NCBI RefSeq assembly: GCF_006542765.1
Contig: NZ_SKCD01000002.1
Location: 62,001 to 126,000 of the forward strand
Source: Paenibacillus luteus
GTDB taxonomy: Bacteria; Bacillota; Bacilli; Paenibacillales; Paenibacillaceae
DNA length: 64,000 nucleotides
Direction of reading: 5' to 3'
Positions within the stretch are counted from its first letter, which is position 1. Each line of letters starts with the position of its first letter. Of this stretch, positions 26,450 to 35,357 are shown one piece after another. The translations under genes and the position numbers were made by a program. The notes below the pieces were generated by a model, which did no database searches, was not told the origin of the DNA, and saw only the letters and a list, made by a program, of their open reading frames with translations.

Positions 26450-27412
26450 CTATTTCGTGAACAGCTGCTTAGCGTCATCCAGTGCCATACTGTGTCCGAT
26501 AGAAGAATAATCGAGCCACTTTTGTCCGTCCAGCATATAAACATGGTTGTTCTTTACAGCTTTCAAGTTTTGCCATACGAGGTTTTTCTCCAGCTCATCG
26601 AAATTAGCCTTGGCTTCGTTGCCTTTGCTTATAATGACGAATATCGCATCTGCATCGAAATCAGGCAGTACTTCCTGAGAAATAACTGCATACGGCTCAT
26701 CGGTAATTTTCTCTACACCAGAAGCCGGATTTAAAGCCAAGTCTTCAAACATAATGGGTCCTACCGGCCGCTTCATGCCCATGACCCGAAGCTCTTTCGC
26801 TGTCATGCGGATGGCCATGACCTTCGCGTCTTGCCCGAGCTCTGCGCTTATCAAGCCTTTGACACGCTCGGCTTTCGCCTCATAGTCTTTAATGAAGGCT
26901 TCGGCTTCCTTCTCTTTGCCTACATGCTGTGCGATCCGGTTTAAATGATCGCGCCATGTCCCGTTATCCATATCGATGCCAATCGTCGGAGCAATCTTCT
27001 CAAACTTCGCCAGATCATCACCCGTATAAACCTCATCGATATAAATGACATCCGGTTTAAGCGCGAGGACAGATTCCATGTCCGGGTCAGTTACGACACC
27101 GAGCTTAGATACTCCCTCTAGTTGATTAGCGACATGCGGCAAAAAGTCCTTCACATCTCCGCCAACGACCGAACCGGCAGGCTTAATCCCAAGCGCGAGC
27201 AGGTTATTGGTAATGTGGATCGACATGGAAGCAATCTTGGCATTCGCATCATGCGTCATCACATCCGGTGACGATTCCGGAGCTTCCGAAGCCGCGTTTG
27301 TTGGTGTGTTCGTACTGGATGAAGCCCCATTTGAAGTCGTAGACTGTCCACAAGCAGATAGCGCCCCTACAATCATTAGTGAGACCAGCGCGGTAAGCAT
27401 TCGTTTCATCAT
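26450..27412 (-). CDS. Iron-siderophore-binding lipoprotein
   Basis: A 320-residue class III substrate-binding protein. Signal peptide with lipobox LSAC, Cys21 lipidated, then a low-complexity S/T/N linker. The body shows IASMSIHITNNLLALGIKPAG and LKPDVIYIDEVYTGDDLAKFEKIAPTIGID-like motifs of Fe(III)-siderophore binders (given in part). It is the third gene of permease-permease-binding protein, starting one base after the previous stop region with GGAGG ten bases upstream. Fur-controlled through 29497-29511. No ATPase is encoded here; Bacillus feu systems use a separate one. Confidence 0.9.
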   Translation of the reverse strand: MMKRMLTALVSLMIVGALSACGQSTTSNGASSSTNTPTNAASEAPESSPDVMTHDANAKIASMSIHITNNLLALGIKPAGSVVGGDVKDFLPHVANQLEGVSKLGVVTDPDMESVLALKPDVIYIDEVYTGDDLAKFEKIAPTIGIDMDNGTWRDHLNRIAQHVGKEKEAEAFIKDYEAKAERVKGLISAELGQDAKVMAIRMTAKELRVMGMKRPVGPIMFEDLALNPASGVEKITDEPYAVISQEVLPDFDADAIFVIISKGNEAKANFDELEKNLVWQNLKAVKNNHVYMLDGQKWLDYSSIGHSMALDDAKQLFTK

Positions 27413-27413
27413 G

Positions 27414-28451
27414 TTAAGAATTCCTCCGTGAGTTAGGTTTTGTGCTTAATAGCAAATATAAGAAATACGGACCGCCAATCGCCGCAACTACGACGCCGGC
27501 GGGAATAGCGTTAGGCTGGAAGATGGAACGGCCGACCGTATCCGCGGTTACCAGAATAACAAGGCCGACAAGAGCGGCTATCGGCAGATAATAGCGATGC
27601 TGCGGTCCTGCAAGCCGTCTAGCAATGTGAGGCGCAACAAGACCGATAAAGCCAATGCCGCCGGCCATCGAGACGCTTGCGCAGGATAAGGCTACTGCCA
27701 GACCTAGCATAATGACACGGTTTCGCGTCACGTGGCTGCCTACCCCTGCGGCCGTCTCGTCACCGAGCGCGAATAAATCAAGCGCTCGGGACCTCAGATA
27801 AACGATCGGAACCAGCAGCACAATCCAAGGCAGCAGCGCCCACACATTCACCCACTCCCTGCCCCATACGCTGCCCGCCAGCCAGCGGGCGGCAAAGGAA
27901 TAGTTATCCTCGTCCAGACGCAGCGAGAGGAAGAGCGTGAGCGCACTTACACCTGCCTCAACCGCGATGCCGACCAATATCAATCGGATCGGAATCATGC
28001 CTTTGAAGCGATCATAAGCCAGCATGAAAATAAGGATAGAAATGACCGCACCACCAGCAAAGGTGAACATTGGAATCAACAATGCCGTCGGCCCCTCCAT
28101 ATTGCGAAAGAAAGAAACAAACAAGATCAATCCAAGGGCTGCTCCAGCATGTATGCCCAGAATGCCGGGATCAGCAAGCGAATTTCGGGAAACACCTTGC
28201 AGCACCGCACCGGAAATGCCCAGTCCAATCCCCGCCAAAATGGTAATGATAATCCGAGGCATACGGTAATCAAATAGAATTAACTGTTCATCAGAAGTGC
28301 CGCCGCCAAGCAGCGTCCGCCATATGGAAGCTGGTGACAGCCGAATGGTTCCGGTATTTAAGCTAACCAAGATTACAACAGCCGCAACCGCTATTAAAAT
28401 AATGCCGACAATAATCGCTCTCGCTGTCCTTTTTTGCTCCAGGCTCGCCAT
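27414..28451 (-). CDS. FecCD-family iron-siderophore permease
   Basis: A 345-residue permease with about nine or ten helices. FecCD motifs are LQGVSRNSLADPGILGIHAGA near residue 85-105 and GGIGFIGLVAPHIARRLAGP near 270-290. It pairs with the neighbouring FecCD protein to form the channel. Its ribosome binding site GGAGGGAG lies inside the end of the upstream gene, and its start is one base past that stop, so translation is coupled. Confidence 0.92.
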   Translation of the reverse strand: MASLEQKRTARAIIVGIILIAVAAVVILVSLNTGTIRLSPASIWRTLLGGGTSDEQLILFDYRMPRIIITILAGIGLGISGAVLQGVSRNSLADPGILGIHAGAALGLILFVSFFRNMEGPTALLIPMFTFAGGAVISILIFMLAYDRFKGMIPIRLILVGIAVEAGVSALTLFLSLRLDEDNYSFAARWLAGSVWGREWVNVWALLPWIVLLVPIVYLRSRALDLFALGDETAAGVGSHVTRNRVIMLGLAVALSCASVSMAGGIGFIGLVAPHIARRLAGPQHRYYLPIAALVGLVILVTADTVGRSIFQPNAIPAGVVVAAIGGPYFLYLLLSTKPNSRRNS

Positions 28452-28452
28452 C

Positions 28453-29457
28453 CTACAGCTCCCTCCTTTCTTTACGGGCTAGATAAAGAAAGAACGGTAC
28501 GCCAACCAAAGCAACCATAGCTCCGATAGCGAACTCCCGTGGAGGGTTGACCATGCGTGAAGCGAAATCCGCCCATACGAGCAAAATGGCTCCAAGCAGG
28601 GCAGAGAACGGAATGATTTTGCGATAATCAACGCCGATCAGCCGCCGAGCGATATGTGGAACAACCAAACCAACAAATCCGATCGACCCCGCAACGGAAA
28701 CGGATGCTCCTGCAAGCACAACCGCAGCAGTCATGCCAAGCACCTTAATTTTACCCGTATGTATGCCAAGGCTTGCTGCCGACTCGTCGCCGAGCGACAG
28801 GAAGGTAATCGAGCGGCCCATTGTCGAAGCCCAAGCGATAACAATAAACACGATCGGAGCAAGGAGTTTCAAATGCTCCCACTTCACGCCTGCTACTCCG
28901 CCCGCATACCAGAATGCAAGATCCTGGCTCAAATCATAATATATCGCGATGCCGCTGCTGAAGGAGTGAAGAATTGCAGCGACGACAGCACCTGCGATCG
29001 TTAGCCTCAAAGAATGAAGACCACCTTGCGTTGCTGACCCTAACAGTACGATAAACAACGTACTGAGCGCCGCTCCTAGGAAAGACATTAGAATGAGCTG
29101 GGAATAGGAAAGTCCAGGCCAGAAGGCAAAGCACAGAGCAACAACAAAGGCCGCACCTGCATTAACGCCCAAAATGCCGGTATCCGCCATCGGATTGCGC
29201 GTCACTCCCTGCATGAGCGCTCCGGCTGTGGCAAAGGCCATACCTGTGACGACAGCTCCCAGCACGCGAGGCAGCCTGTATTCATGCATAATTTGATGGG
29301 CCGTCAGCTCAGGATCATAATGAAAGACCGCTGACCATACCATTGCGAAGCTAAGGTCCTTCGCTCCGTAGGATATCGCCAAAAATATAGACATCAACAG
29401 CGCTGTGATTGCCGCTGCAAACCATAAGCCTGTTTTCCATGTTGTATGCCCGCTCAT
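28453..29457 (-). CDS. FecCD-family iron-siderophore permease
   Basis: A 334-residue partner permease with the same marks: LMQGVTRNPMADTGILGVNAG and SIGFVGLVVPHIARRLIG. It is the first gene of the operon. An AAGGAGG lies 19 bases before the only usable ATG, an unusually long gap; no closer start codon in frame is visible. The Fur box lies 40 bases upstream of the start, next to a TATAAT at 29519-29524 on the minus strand. Confidence 0.9.
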   Translation of the reverse strand: MSGHTTWKTGLWFAAAITALLMSIFLAISYGAKDLSFAMVWSAVFHYDPELTAHQIMHEYRLPRVLGAVVTGMAFATAGALMQGVTRNPMADTGILGVNAGAAFVVALCFAFWPGLSYSQLILMSFLGAALSTLFIVLLGSATQGGLHSLRLTIAGAVVAAILHSFSSGIAIYYDLSQDLAFWYAGGVAGVKWEHLKLLAPIVFIVIAWASTMGRSITFLSLGDESAASLGIHTGKIKVLGMTAAVVLAGASVSVAGSIGFVGLVVPHIARRLIGVDYRKIIPFSALLGAILLVWADFASRMVNPPREFAIGAMVALVGVPFFLYLARKERREL

Positions 29458-29496
29458 AAGCTTGTGATCTAATAAGCCTCCTTCATCCGATAATAT

Positions 29497-29511
29497 TGAT
29501 AATCATTATCA
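29497..29511. promoter_or_regulatory. Fur box of the siderophore uptake operon
   Basis: TGATAAT-C-ATTATCA is a perfect 7-1-7 inverted repeat, the exact Bacillus-type Fur consensus. It lies downstream of a TATAAT (29519-29524 on the minus strand), at the expected transcription start. Confidence 0.92.
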
Positions 29512-29644
29512 TTAGTTCATTATAGCTTACCCGCAGCTCCCGTACATGACATAAATCAAGATTCATTCATGGATTATTTCAAGGTGAAGCGGCTATCGCC
29601 GTCCTTTGACGGCGCGGCGCGTTTCATTCCGAGAAATAGAGAGA

Positions 29645-29691
29645 AAGGATGAGCAAACTCATATCCTTACCTATATTTCAAGATAGGCAAG
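29645..29691 (-). terminator. Two adjacent hairpins after the btr-like gene
   Basis: AAGGATGAG-N4-CTCATATCCTT (29645-29667) and CTTACCTAT...ATAGGCAAG (29665-29691) lie directly after the regulator stop. T content on the minus strand is moderate (TTTCTCTC), so this is a weak terminator call. Confidence 0.45.
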
Positions 29692-29702
29692 GGCCTGAGC
29701 TG

Positions 29703-31322
29703 CTACCTGCACAGCAGCAGCTCAATCTCCTCTAATTGTCGGTCAATTCCGTACGGCGCATACACGATCCACTTCTCCCACTCCAAATAAAATACCCGCT
29801 TGCTTCGAACAGCCGGATGGTTCATCCAATTGGGATTGGTTCCTATATAGCAATTCACACGCTCACGGTCTGCTTCTGTCTCACATACCAGAAATAAATA
29901 ATCGGCTTCATAGCCTTTCATCTCATCGGGCTGAATCGACAGCCAATTAAAACCCGTTCCGATGGGGTGAGCAGCCTGTGCAGCCACAATCTTCTCAGGA
30001 AGATGCAGCTGCAGCGAGCGATAAAAAACATGGCCAATATTGCGGGTTCCATACATGCGGAGGTCATTTTTCCTTGCTACGCATATCGCAATCGTGGATT
30101 CTCCAATGGCCTTACGAACCTTTTTGCGCAGACGTTCTGATTGGCGCTCATGGTTGTCCATCCAGCTCTGTGCCTCTTGCTCCCTATCCACCAATTCGGC
30201 GATATCGAGCATATGCTCATAAATATCCTTGCTTGCCCAAGGAATCGGAAGGATTGGGGCGATATCATTAATATGTGCTTTTGCCTTTGCCAAAACATTA
30301 TCCTTGCATACGATTAAATCCGGTTTCATATCACTGAACGCTTGCCGGCTAACCTCCCATGCATCGGTTGCATGCTTGGGCAGCTTTAGCTCCTTCGTAA
30401 CCAATGGCAGAAAGCGGTGCATCTGTGCGGCGCAAGGCCGCAGCCCGAGCGTAAACAAATGGTCGGTGTAAGGCGATGAGAGCGAAATAATGTTTAAATC
30501 CTGCTTTTTCGTAAAAATCGAAGGCGAATAACCGCTCGTTTCCTTGAAGCGGCGGCTGAAATAAAATTCATCCTCGTAACCCACATCTGCCGCAATATCG
30601 CTAACGGGTTTATCCGTCATCAGCAGCAGTTCCTTGGCTTTATTCATCCGCAAATGAGTGAGGTACGATACGGGGGTTTTGTCCATGGAGCGCTTAAATA
30701 CCTGCGAGTAATAGGACGGATGAAGCTGGGCCAGCTCGGCAAGCTTGTTCACCCGGATTTCTTCCTGATAATGGTTTTGCATATAATCAAGCGTAAGCCT
30801 GAGCCGATCCTCCGCTTCATCCTGTTCAGCCGGCTCAGCCTGCCGCAGCAGACCTTCAAGCAAATCATACAAATAGTGCTGGCCTAGCAGGCGGCTCTGG
30901 CCTTTGCCCTGTTTTTCTTCCAAGATCAGCATATAAAAATAACGTTTAAACAAACTGCCGTTTACGCGCAGCTTCCCTTCCAGCGGAAAATGGAGCTCAC
31001 GGCTATAGGCTCTTCCCGTCTCGGACTGCTCCTTTAAGCGATACCCGTCAAAGGCAATCCAGTACAGCTCAGGGGCAGTAGCGGCCTCAAGCTCTAGCTG
31101 AACGGTCGAACCTAAAGCAAGCGCATAAATAGAGTCCCGCCGCAGACTGATTTCCTGACCGTTGATCCTAAGCATCCCTTCCCCTTTAACCATATAAATG
31201 ATAAAATGCCGGGCCAATGGTATTTTCCCCTCAGCCCAGCCAGGCGCTGCTGTACTTTTTTCTGCATGTCCAATTTCCAATATAACGTCTTGCAACCATT
31301 GATGATGCTCAAGCGTGCTCAT
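29703..31322 (-). CDS. btr: AraC-family regulator fused to a siderophore-binding domain (Btr-like)
   Basis: A 539-residue three-part regulator: an N-terminal cupin-like AraC arm (about 1-150), an AraC DNA-binding domain (about 175-275, with VNKLAELAQLHPSYYSQVF and VSDIAADVGYEDEFYFSRRF), and a C-terminal FeuA-like binding-protein domain (about 275-539) without signal peptide. In Bacillus the same architecture (Btr) binds cytoplasmic ferri-siderophore and activates feuABC. The gene stands directly upstream of the uptake operon, with its own Fur-controlled promoter, so low iron plus substrate should switch the operon on. Confidence 0.9.
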   Translation of the reverse strand: MSTLEHHQWLQDVILEIGHAEKSTAAPGWAEGKIPLARHFIIYMVKGEGMLRINGQEISLRRDSIYALALGSTVQLELEAATAPELYWIAFDGYRLKEQSETGRAYSRELHFPLEGKLRVNGSLFKRYFYMLILEEKQGKGQSRLLGQHYLYDLLEGLLRQAEPAEQDEAEDRLRLTLDYMQNHYQEEIRVNKLAELAQLHPSYYSQVFKRSMDKTPVSYLTHLRMNKAKELLLMTDKPVSDIAADVGYEDEFYFSRRFKETSGYSPSIFTKKQDLNIISLSSPYTDHLFTLGLRPCAAQMHRFLPLVTKELKLPKHATDAWEVSRQAFSDMKPDLIVCKDNVLAKAKAHINDIAPILPIPWASKDIYEHMLDIAELVDREQEAQSWMDNHERQSERLRKKVRKAIGESTIAICVARKNDLRMYGTRNIGHVFYRSLQLHLPEKIVAAQAAHPIGTGFNWLSIQPDEMKGYEADYLFLVCETEADRERVNCYIGTNPNWMNHPAVRSKRVFYLEWEKWIVYAPYGIDRQLEEIELLLCR

Positions 31323-31373
31323 TCCAGCCGCGCTCCTCCCAGCTTCCTCCTTGCTGCCCTCGACAGCAAGCGT

Positions 31374-31388
31374 TGAAAATCATTATCA
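31374..31388. promoter_or_regulatory. Fur box of the btr-like gene
   Basis: TGAAAATCATTATCA matches the perfect 7-1-7 box at 29497-29511 at 14 of 15 positions. It directly follows the predicted -10 of the btr promoter. Confidence 0.85.
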
Positions 31389-31417
31389 ATTGTAATGAAA
31401 ATCAGCTGTGATTTCAA
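31389..31417 (-). promoter_or_regulatory. Sigma-A promoter of the btr-like gene
   Basis: On the minus strand TTGAAA (31417-31412), 17-base spacer, TACAAT (31394-31389). The Fur box begins at the next base, so bound Fur would cover the start site. Confidence 0.75.
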
Positions 31418-31422
31418 TCCTT

Positions 31423-32661
31423 TTAAACGTTATATTTTTGCAAAATAATAACAGCATTATGTCCGCCGAACCCAAACGAATTGGACATTCCAATTTCTAG
31501 GGCCGCCGTGCGTGCCTCGTTCGGAACATAATCCAGATCGCAATAATCGTCCTTCACTTCCTGGTTGATGGTCGGAGGAATGATTCCCTCTTGCAAGCTC
31601 TTCACCAGCGCGATCGCCTCCACGCCCCCAGCTGCACCCAGCATGTGGCCGGTCATCGACTTATTCGCTGTTATCGGAATGCGATACGCTTGCTCGCCGA
31701 ACAGCTTTTTGATGGCTGCCGTTTCTGAGCGGTCTCCGATTTCCGTGCTGGTGGCGTGAGCGCTAATCACATCAATCTGATCTGCCTGCAAGTTCGCTTC
31801 TCGCAAAGCATGCTTCATCGCCTGATAAGCTCCTATTCCTTCCGGGTGCGTTGCGACCATATGGTAAGCATCCGAGCTTGCGCCATAGCCAATAACCTCG
31901 GCATGAATACGAGCCCCGCGGGCAATGGCATGAGAGAGGGTTTCCAAAATAAGAATGCCTGCGCCTTCAGCCATCACAAATCCGTCCCGCCCCGCATCGA
32001 ACGGGCGGCTTGCTTTGGCAGGCTCATCATTTCTAGTTGAAACTGAGGTAGCATTGCCGAAACTCGCTACGGAGATATCCGTAATCGCCGCTTCCGTCCC
32101 GCCCGCGATAACCACATCCGCACTACCGGATCGCAGCAGCCGCCACGCTTCGCCGATCGCCGTATTCCCGATCGAGCATGCCGTAACCGGCGCAAGCGAT
32201 GGTCCCTGCGTTCCGTAGCGAATACTGATCATAGCTGCTGCCATATTCGCAATCATCATCGGCACTAGCGTTGGACTTACCCGATCTGATCCCCGCTCAT
32301 GAAGCACCTCAGCCTGGCTAAGCAGCGTTTGAATGCCGCCAATGCCCGAGCCTACATAGACGCCAACCCGCTCGCGATCTGTATTTTCGATAGAAAGACT
32401 TGCATCGTTTAGCGCTTGCTCCGCTGCAGCCAATGCAAATTGAGTAAACCGGTCCATCCGGCGTGCTTCTTTCCTTCCGAACAATGCCTCTGCATCAAAA
32501 TCCTTTACGAGACCTGCAATTTTTGTTTTATGTCTGCTTGCATCGAAAGAATCAATTTGCGAGATTCCGGATGCACCATGAACCAAACTGTCCCAAAAAC
32601 GCTCCACGCTATTTCCTAAAGGCGACACGACGCCCATCCCTGTAATCACTACTCGTTCCAT
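31423..32661 (-). CDS. fabF: 3-oxoacyl-[acyl-carrier-protein] synthase II
   Basis: A 412-residue condensing enzyme of fatty-acid elongation, acting on malonyl-ACP and acyl-ACP. The Cys-His-His triad is in place: Cys162 in APVTACSIGN, His302 in ISAHATSTEIGD, His339 in NKSMTGHMLGAAGG. The second motif has A where most FabF proteins have G (HGTST). AAGGAGG lies eight bases before the ATG. It is not in a fab cluster but alone, divergent from an MmyB-type regulator, so it may be an auxiliary, regulated copy rather than the housekeeping enzyme. Confidence 0.92.
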   Translation of the reverse strand: MERVVITGMGVVSPLGNSVERFWDSLVHGASGISQIDSFDASRHKTKIAGLVKDFDAEALFGRKEARRMDRFTQFALAAAEQALNDASLSIENTDRERVGVYVGSGIGGIQTLLSQAEVLHERGSDRVSPTLVPMMIANMAAAMISIRYGTQGPSLAPVTACSIGNTAIGEAWRLLRSGSADVVIAGGTEAAITDISVASFGNATSVSTRNDEPAKASRPFDAGRDGFVMAEGAGILILETLSHAIARGARIHAEVIGYGASSDAYHMVATHPEGIGAYQAMKHALREANLQADQIDVISAHATSTEIGDRSETAAIKKLFGEQAYRIPITANKSMTGHMLGAAGGVEAIALVKSLQEGIIPPTINQEVKDDYCDLDYVPNEARTAALEIGMSNSFGFGGHNAVIILQKYNV

Positions 32662-32693
32662 CCTGCAGCCTCCTTCATGAATACCTTGATTGA

Positions 32694-32736
32694 TTGTAGT
32701 TTGTCATATCGGTTATCCTATTACAAGTTGTAGTTT
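32694..32736. promoter_or_regulatory. Repeated element in the fabF/regulator divergent region
   Basis: TTGTAGTTT occurs at 32694-32702 and 32728-32736, 34 bases apart. A TATAAT follows at 32744-32749 on the plus strand. The repeats are candidate binding sites of the adjacent regulator on both promoters. Confidence 0.5.
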
Positions 32737-32789
32737 ATTATAGTATAATCACTACTACTCTAACTATGGATCGACTAAGGATGGTTGCT

Positions 32790-33635
32790 ATGATTAATCA
32801 AGAAACAAGGCTGCAAGCCTTGTCCTCCTTTTTAAAATCGAAACGCGCAAAAATCATGCCAGAAGCAGCTGGCTTTCCGTCTGGCAGCCGGCGGCGGACG
32901 CCTGGCCTCAGAAGAGAAGAAGTCGCTCAGTTAGCTGGCGTCAGCCCTACCTGGTATACGTGGCTGGAACAAGGCCGGGATATTAAGGTATCCGGTTCTG
33001 TGCTCGATTGCGTGGCAACGGCGCTGCAGCTCAATGATGATGAACGAAAATACTTGTATGCGCTCGCCCTAGGTTCCGGCCCCAGCGCTGCGCCTACGGA
33101 CGAGAAACACTCTGAAATCACGCCATCCTTGAATCGAATCTTGCAGGAGCTTCGTTTCTGCCCGACTATAATATCGGATCGCCGATGCCAAATCGTCGGC
33201 TGGAACCAAGCGGCCGCGCATGTATTTATGGACTTTGAGCAAATACCCGCCGAACAGCGGAATATGATTCAGCTGCTATTTACCCGCAAGGAGTTCCGCA
33301 GGCTCGCAGGGAATTGGGAGCATTTTGTAGGCGGGTACCTCGCTATCTTTCGCGCTTATTACGGCCAATATGTACAGGACGAGTGGTACGAGCGGTTTAT
33401 TGAAGAAATGAAGGGGAGCCATCCAGAGTTTCAATACCTGTGGGAACAAAGCCAGGTGAGCTCGGCCCCCGATGTTTTGCTCGAGTTTCGGCATGCCAAG
33501 GTTGGGAAAATGCTGTTTCATCTAACCTCCTTCCAAGTCCAAGGAAATACGGATCTGAGGTGCAGCGTCTATACGCCCGCTCCTGAGTCTTCGACTGAGC
33601 TAAAGCTGGGCCGACTACTGGAGCGGCAGGATTAA
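32790..33635 (+). CDS. XRE-family regulator with MmyB-like ligand-binding domain
   Basis: A 281-residue regulator. The helix-turn-helix (about 30-85) contains RRTPGLRREEVAQLAGVSPTWYTWLEQGRD (core LRREEVAQLAGVS), the signature of MmyB-type XRE proteins. The C-terminal PAS-like pocket domain (about 110-275) contains IVGWNQAAAHVF and ends with the conserved YTPAPES. The start at 32790 (MINQET) has AAGGA eight bases upstream; an ATG at 32766 lacks one. From memory, a structure of one family member held a fatty acid in this pocket. It is divergent from fabF, so lipid-responsive control is plausible. Confidence 0.88.
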   Translation: MINQETRLQALSSFLKSKRAKIMPEAAGFPSGSRRRTPGLRREEVAQLAGVSPTWYTWLEQGRDIKVSGSVLDCVATALQLNDDERKYLYALALGSGPSAAPTDEKHSEITPSLNRILQELRFCPTIISDRRCQIVGWNQAAAHVFMDFEQIPAEQRNMIQLLFTRKEFRRLAGNWEHFVGGYLAIFRAYYGQYVQDEWYERFIEEMKGSHPEFQYLWEQSQVSSAPDVLLEFRHAKVGKMLFHLTSFQVQGNTDLRCSVYTPAPESSTELKLGRLLERQD

Positions 33636-33731
33636 CTGGATGCGGATGGATGGCATGGGTTGGATACCATTCACAGCGAAAATATCGGCTTTTGATGCTC
33701 ATGCGAGGCCGTGGACAGAGAAATAAGAGAA

Positions 33732-33757
33732 AACCCGGCAGCTGCCGCCACCGGGTT
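33732..33757 (-). terminator. Terminator of the nik operon
   Basis: AACCCGG (33732-33738) pairs with CCGGGTT (33751-33757), with TTTTCTCTTATT after it on the minus strand, 50 bases past nikE. It may also serve the convergent regulator gene. Confidence 0.75.
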
Positions 33758-33809
33758 GTTCATCAAGCTTGATGAAGATTTAGTAAGGAATGCTGACCAT
33801 TGTTCTTTC

Positions 33810-34406
33810 TTAAGCAAAATTCACGGTTCGTTCGCAAATTTTGTTCACCAACGCATGGTCATGGCTAATGACGAGCAGACCAATTTGCCGCGTATGAACG
33901 ATATCTAGCACCGTATGCCAAATTTGTGCCTGAGTAATGGCATCCAGCATCGTCGTCATTTCGTCCGCGATTAAAAATTTCGTGTCCGGTCCGAGCGCCC
34001 TCGCGATGCAGCAGCGCTGAAGCTCGCCACCCGACAGTTCATTCGGGTACCTTTGCAGCCAATGCTTCTGTATGCCAAGCGCTTCAAGAAGCGCTTCGTC
34101 GGGTGTCCAGCCTTCTGTCACTGTCTTGGATAAGCGCCACCTCGGATTAACCGCCCGCTCAGGATGCTGAAAGATCATCTGAACGGGATGATAGCTGCCC
34201 TTGTGCTGATTATCACCGCTTAAAATGACCGTACCCGTGATTGGCTTCATGTAACCTGCCAAAAGGCGGCCAAGCGATGTTTTGCCGCTTCCGCTAGGAC
34301 CGACTAGTCCGACGACTTCTCCAGAATGTAGTGCTATCGAGAAATCATTAAACAGCCAAGCTCCATCCGCATATCGCCATCCCAGCTGACTTCCTTCAAG
34401 TCGCAT
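33810..34406 (-). CDS. nikE: Nickel ABC transporter ATP-binding protein NikE
   Basis: A 198-residue ATPase. Walker A GPSGSGKTS, Q-loop IFQHPERAVNP, signature LSGGELQRC, Walker B FLIADEMT and the switch histidine in VISHDHA are all present. It is shorter than the usual 250 or more residues because the C-terminal oligopeptide/nickel extension after the switch is absent; there is no sign of frameshift, so this is a compact form. The gene overlaps nikD by 11 bases with GGTGAGG upstream. Assigned to nickel because nikR is next to the operon. Confidence 0.78.
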   Translation of the reverse strand: MRLEGSQLGWRYADGAWLFNDFSIALHSGEVVGLVGPSGSGKTSLGRLLAGYMKPITGTVILSGDNQHKGSYHPVQMIFQHPERAVNPRWRLSKTVTEGWTPDEALLEALGIQKHWLQRYPNELSGGELQRCCIARALGPDTKFLIADEMTTMLDAITQAQIWHTVLDIVHTRQIGLLVISHDHALVNKICERTVNFA

Positions 34407-35319
34407 GCAAGCACCTCACCATTCCCCCGCGAACCTCACGCGAATCTGGCCGTTTGGCTTTGCACTCCTCCGCATAGGAGCTGCAGCGGGCAGCGAAGAG
34501 GCAGCCTTGCACATCCGAGCTTCTTGCCGGCTGCGTGCCTGTGATCGGCTCAAAGCTATTTTGCGGCAGTGCGCGCCATAGCGCCTTGGTGTAGGGATGC
34601 CTAAGCCGTTCACCTTGCCCCTGGAAATCTTCTGCTGCTGCAAGCTCAATAGCCTCTCCCGCATAAAACACGGCTACTTTATCCGCAATCTGCAAGGCAG
34701 CCTCTATATCATGCGTGATGAACAACACGGCGCAGCCGCCTTCTGCCAGCTGCTTGAAGCGTCCTAATGCCTCAGCTACATCATCGGGATGCATGCCAGG
34801 TGTGGGCTCGTCCGCAATAATGAGCCTTGTTCTGCCTAGTGCAGCGGTGGACACAAGCACCTTGCGCGCCATCCCGCCAGAGAGCTGGAACGGAAACATC
34901 CGCGCTACATGCTTGCCCAACTGAAAGCGCTCAAACAGGCTTTCACGCTCCTTATCCTGAACTTCGCCATCCGCTCTAGTATGCAGCTGCTTGCCTACTC
35001 GCATTAACGGGTCCAGAAAGCTAACCGATTGAGGCACAAGCGCGATTTCCCGGCCACGATGCCGCTGGAGCAGCTTCTCATCGAGCAGCTCTCCGCCATA
35101 CGAGATACTCCCGGTTGTCTCCACATTTTTGGGTAAAATACCCATAATGGCATGGGCGAGCAAGCTTTTTCCAGAGCCGCTCGCTCCGACAACCGCTACA
35201 ATCTCGCCTTCGTTAATGGCAAAGTCCAGCTCCTCAACAACCGTAATCCTTTGCTGTACGCTGCCATTCACGTACTGAACGAAGGAAATCGATAATTTAT
35301 TCACCTCGAGAAGAGGCAT
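34396..35319 (-). CDS. nikD: Nickel ABC transporter ATP-binding protein NikD
   Basis: A 307-residue ATPase of the Opp/Dpp/Nik group. Walker A GASGSGKS, Q-loop LVPQSVSFLDP, signature LSGGMARKV, Walker B LIIADEPTPGM and switch HDIEAAL. The C-terminal oligopeptide-type extension holds cysteines in VQGCLFAARCSSYAEECK, a cluster found in many Opp-type ATPases. A very strong GGAGGAGGAG precedes the ATG. It works with NikE to drive the NikBC permease. Confidence 0.82.
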   Translation of the reverse strand: MPLLEVNKLSISFVQYVNGSVQQRITVVEELDFAINEGEIVAVVGASGSGKSLLAHAIMGILPKNVETTGSISYGGELLDEKLLQRHRGREIALVPQSVSFLDPLMRVGKQLHTRADGEVQDKERESLFERFQLGKHVARMFPFQLSGGMARKVLVSTAALGRTRLIIADEPTPGMHPDDVAEALGRFKQLAEGGCAVLFITHDIEAALQIADKVAVFYAGEAIELAAAEDFQGQGERLRHPYTKALWRALPQNSFEPITGTQPARSSDVQGCLFAARCSSYAEECKAKRPDSREVRGGMVRCLHAT

Positions 35320-35357
35320 AGCTCCTCCTCCTTCCCATGCTATCGTTGTATCGTTGC

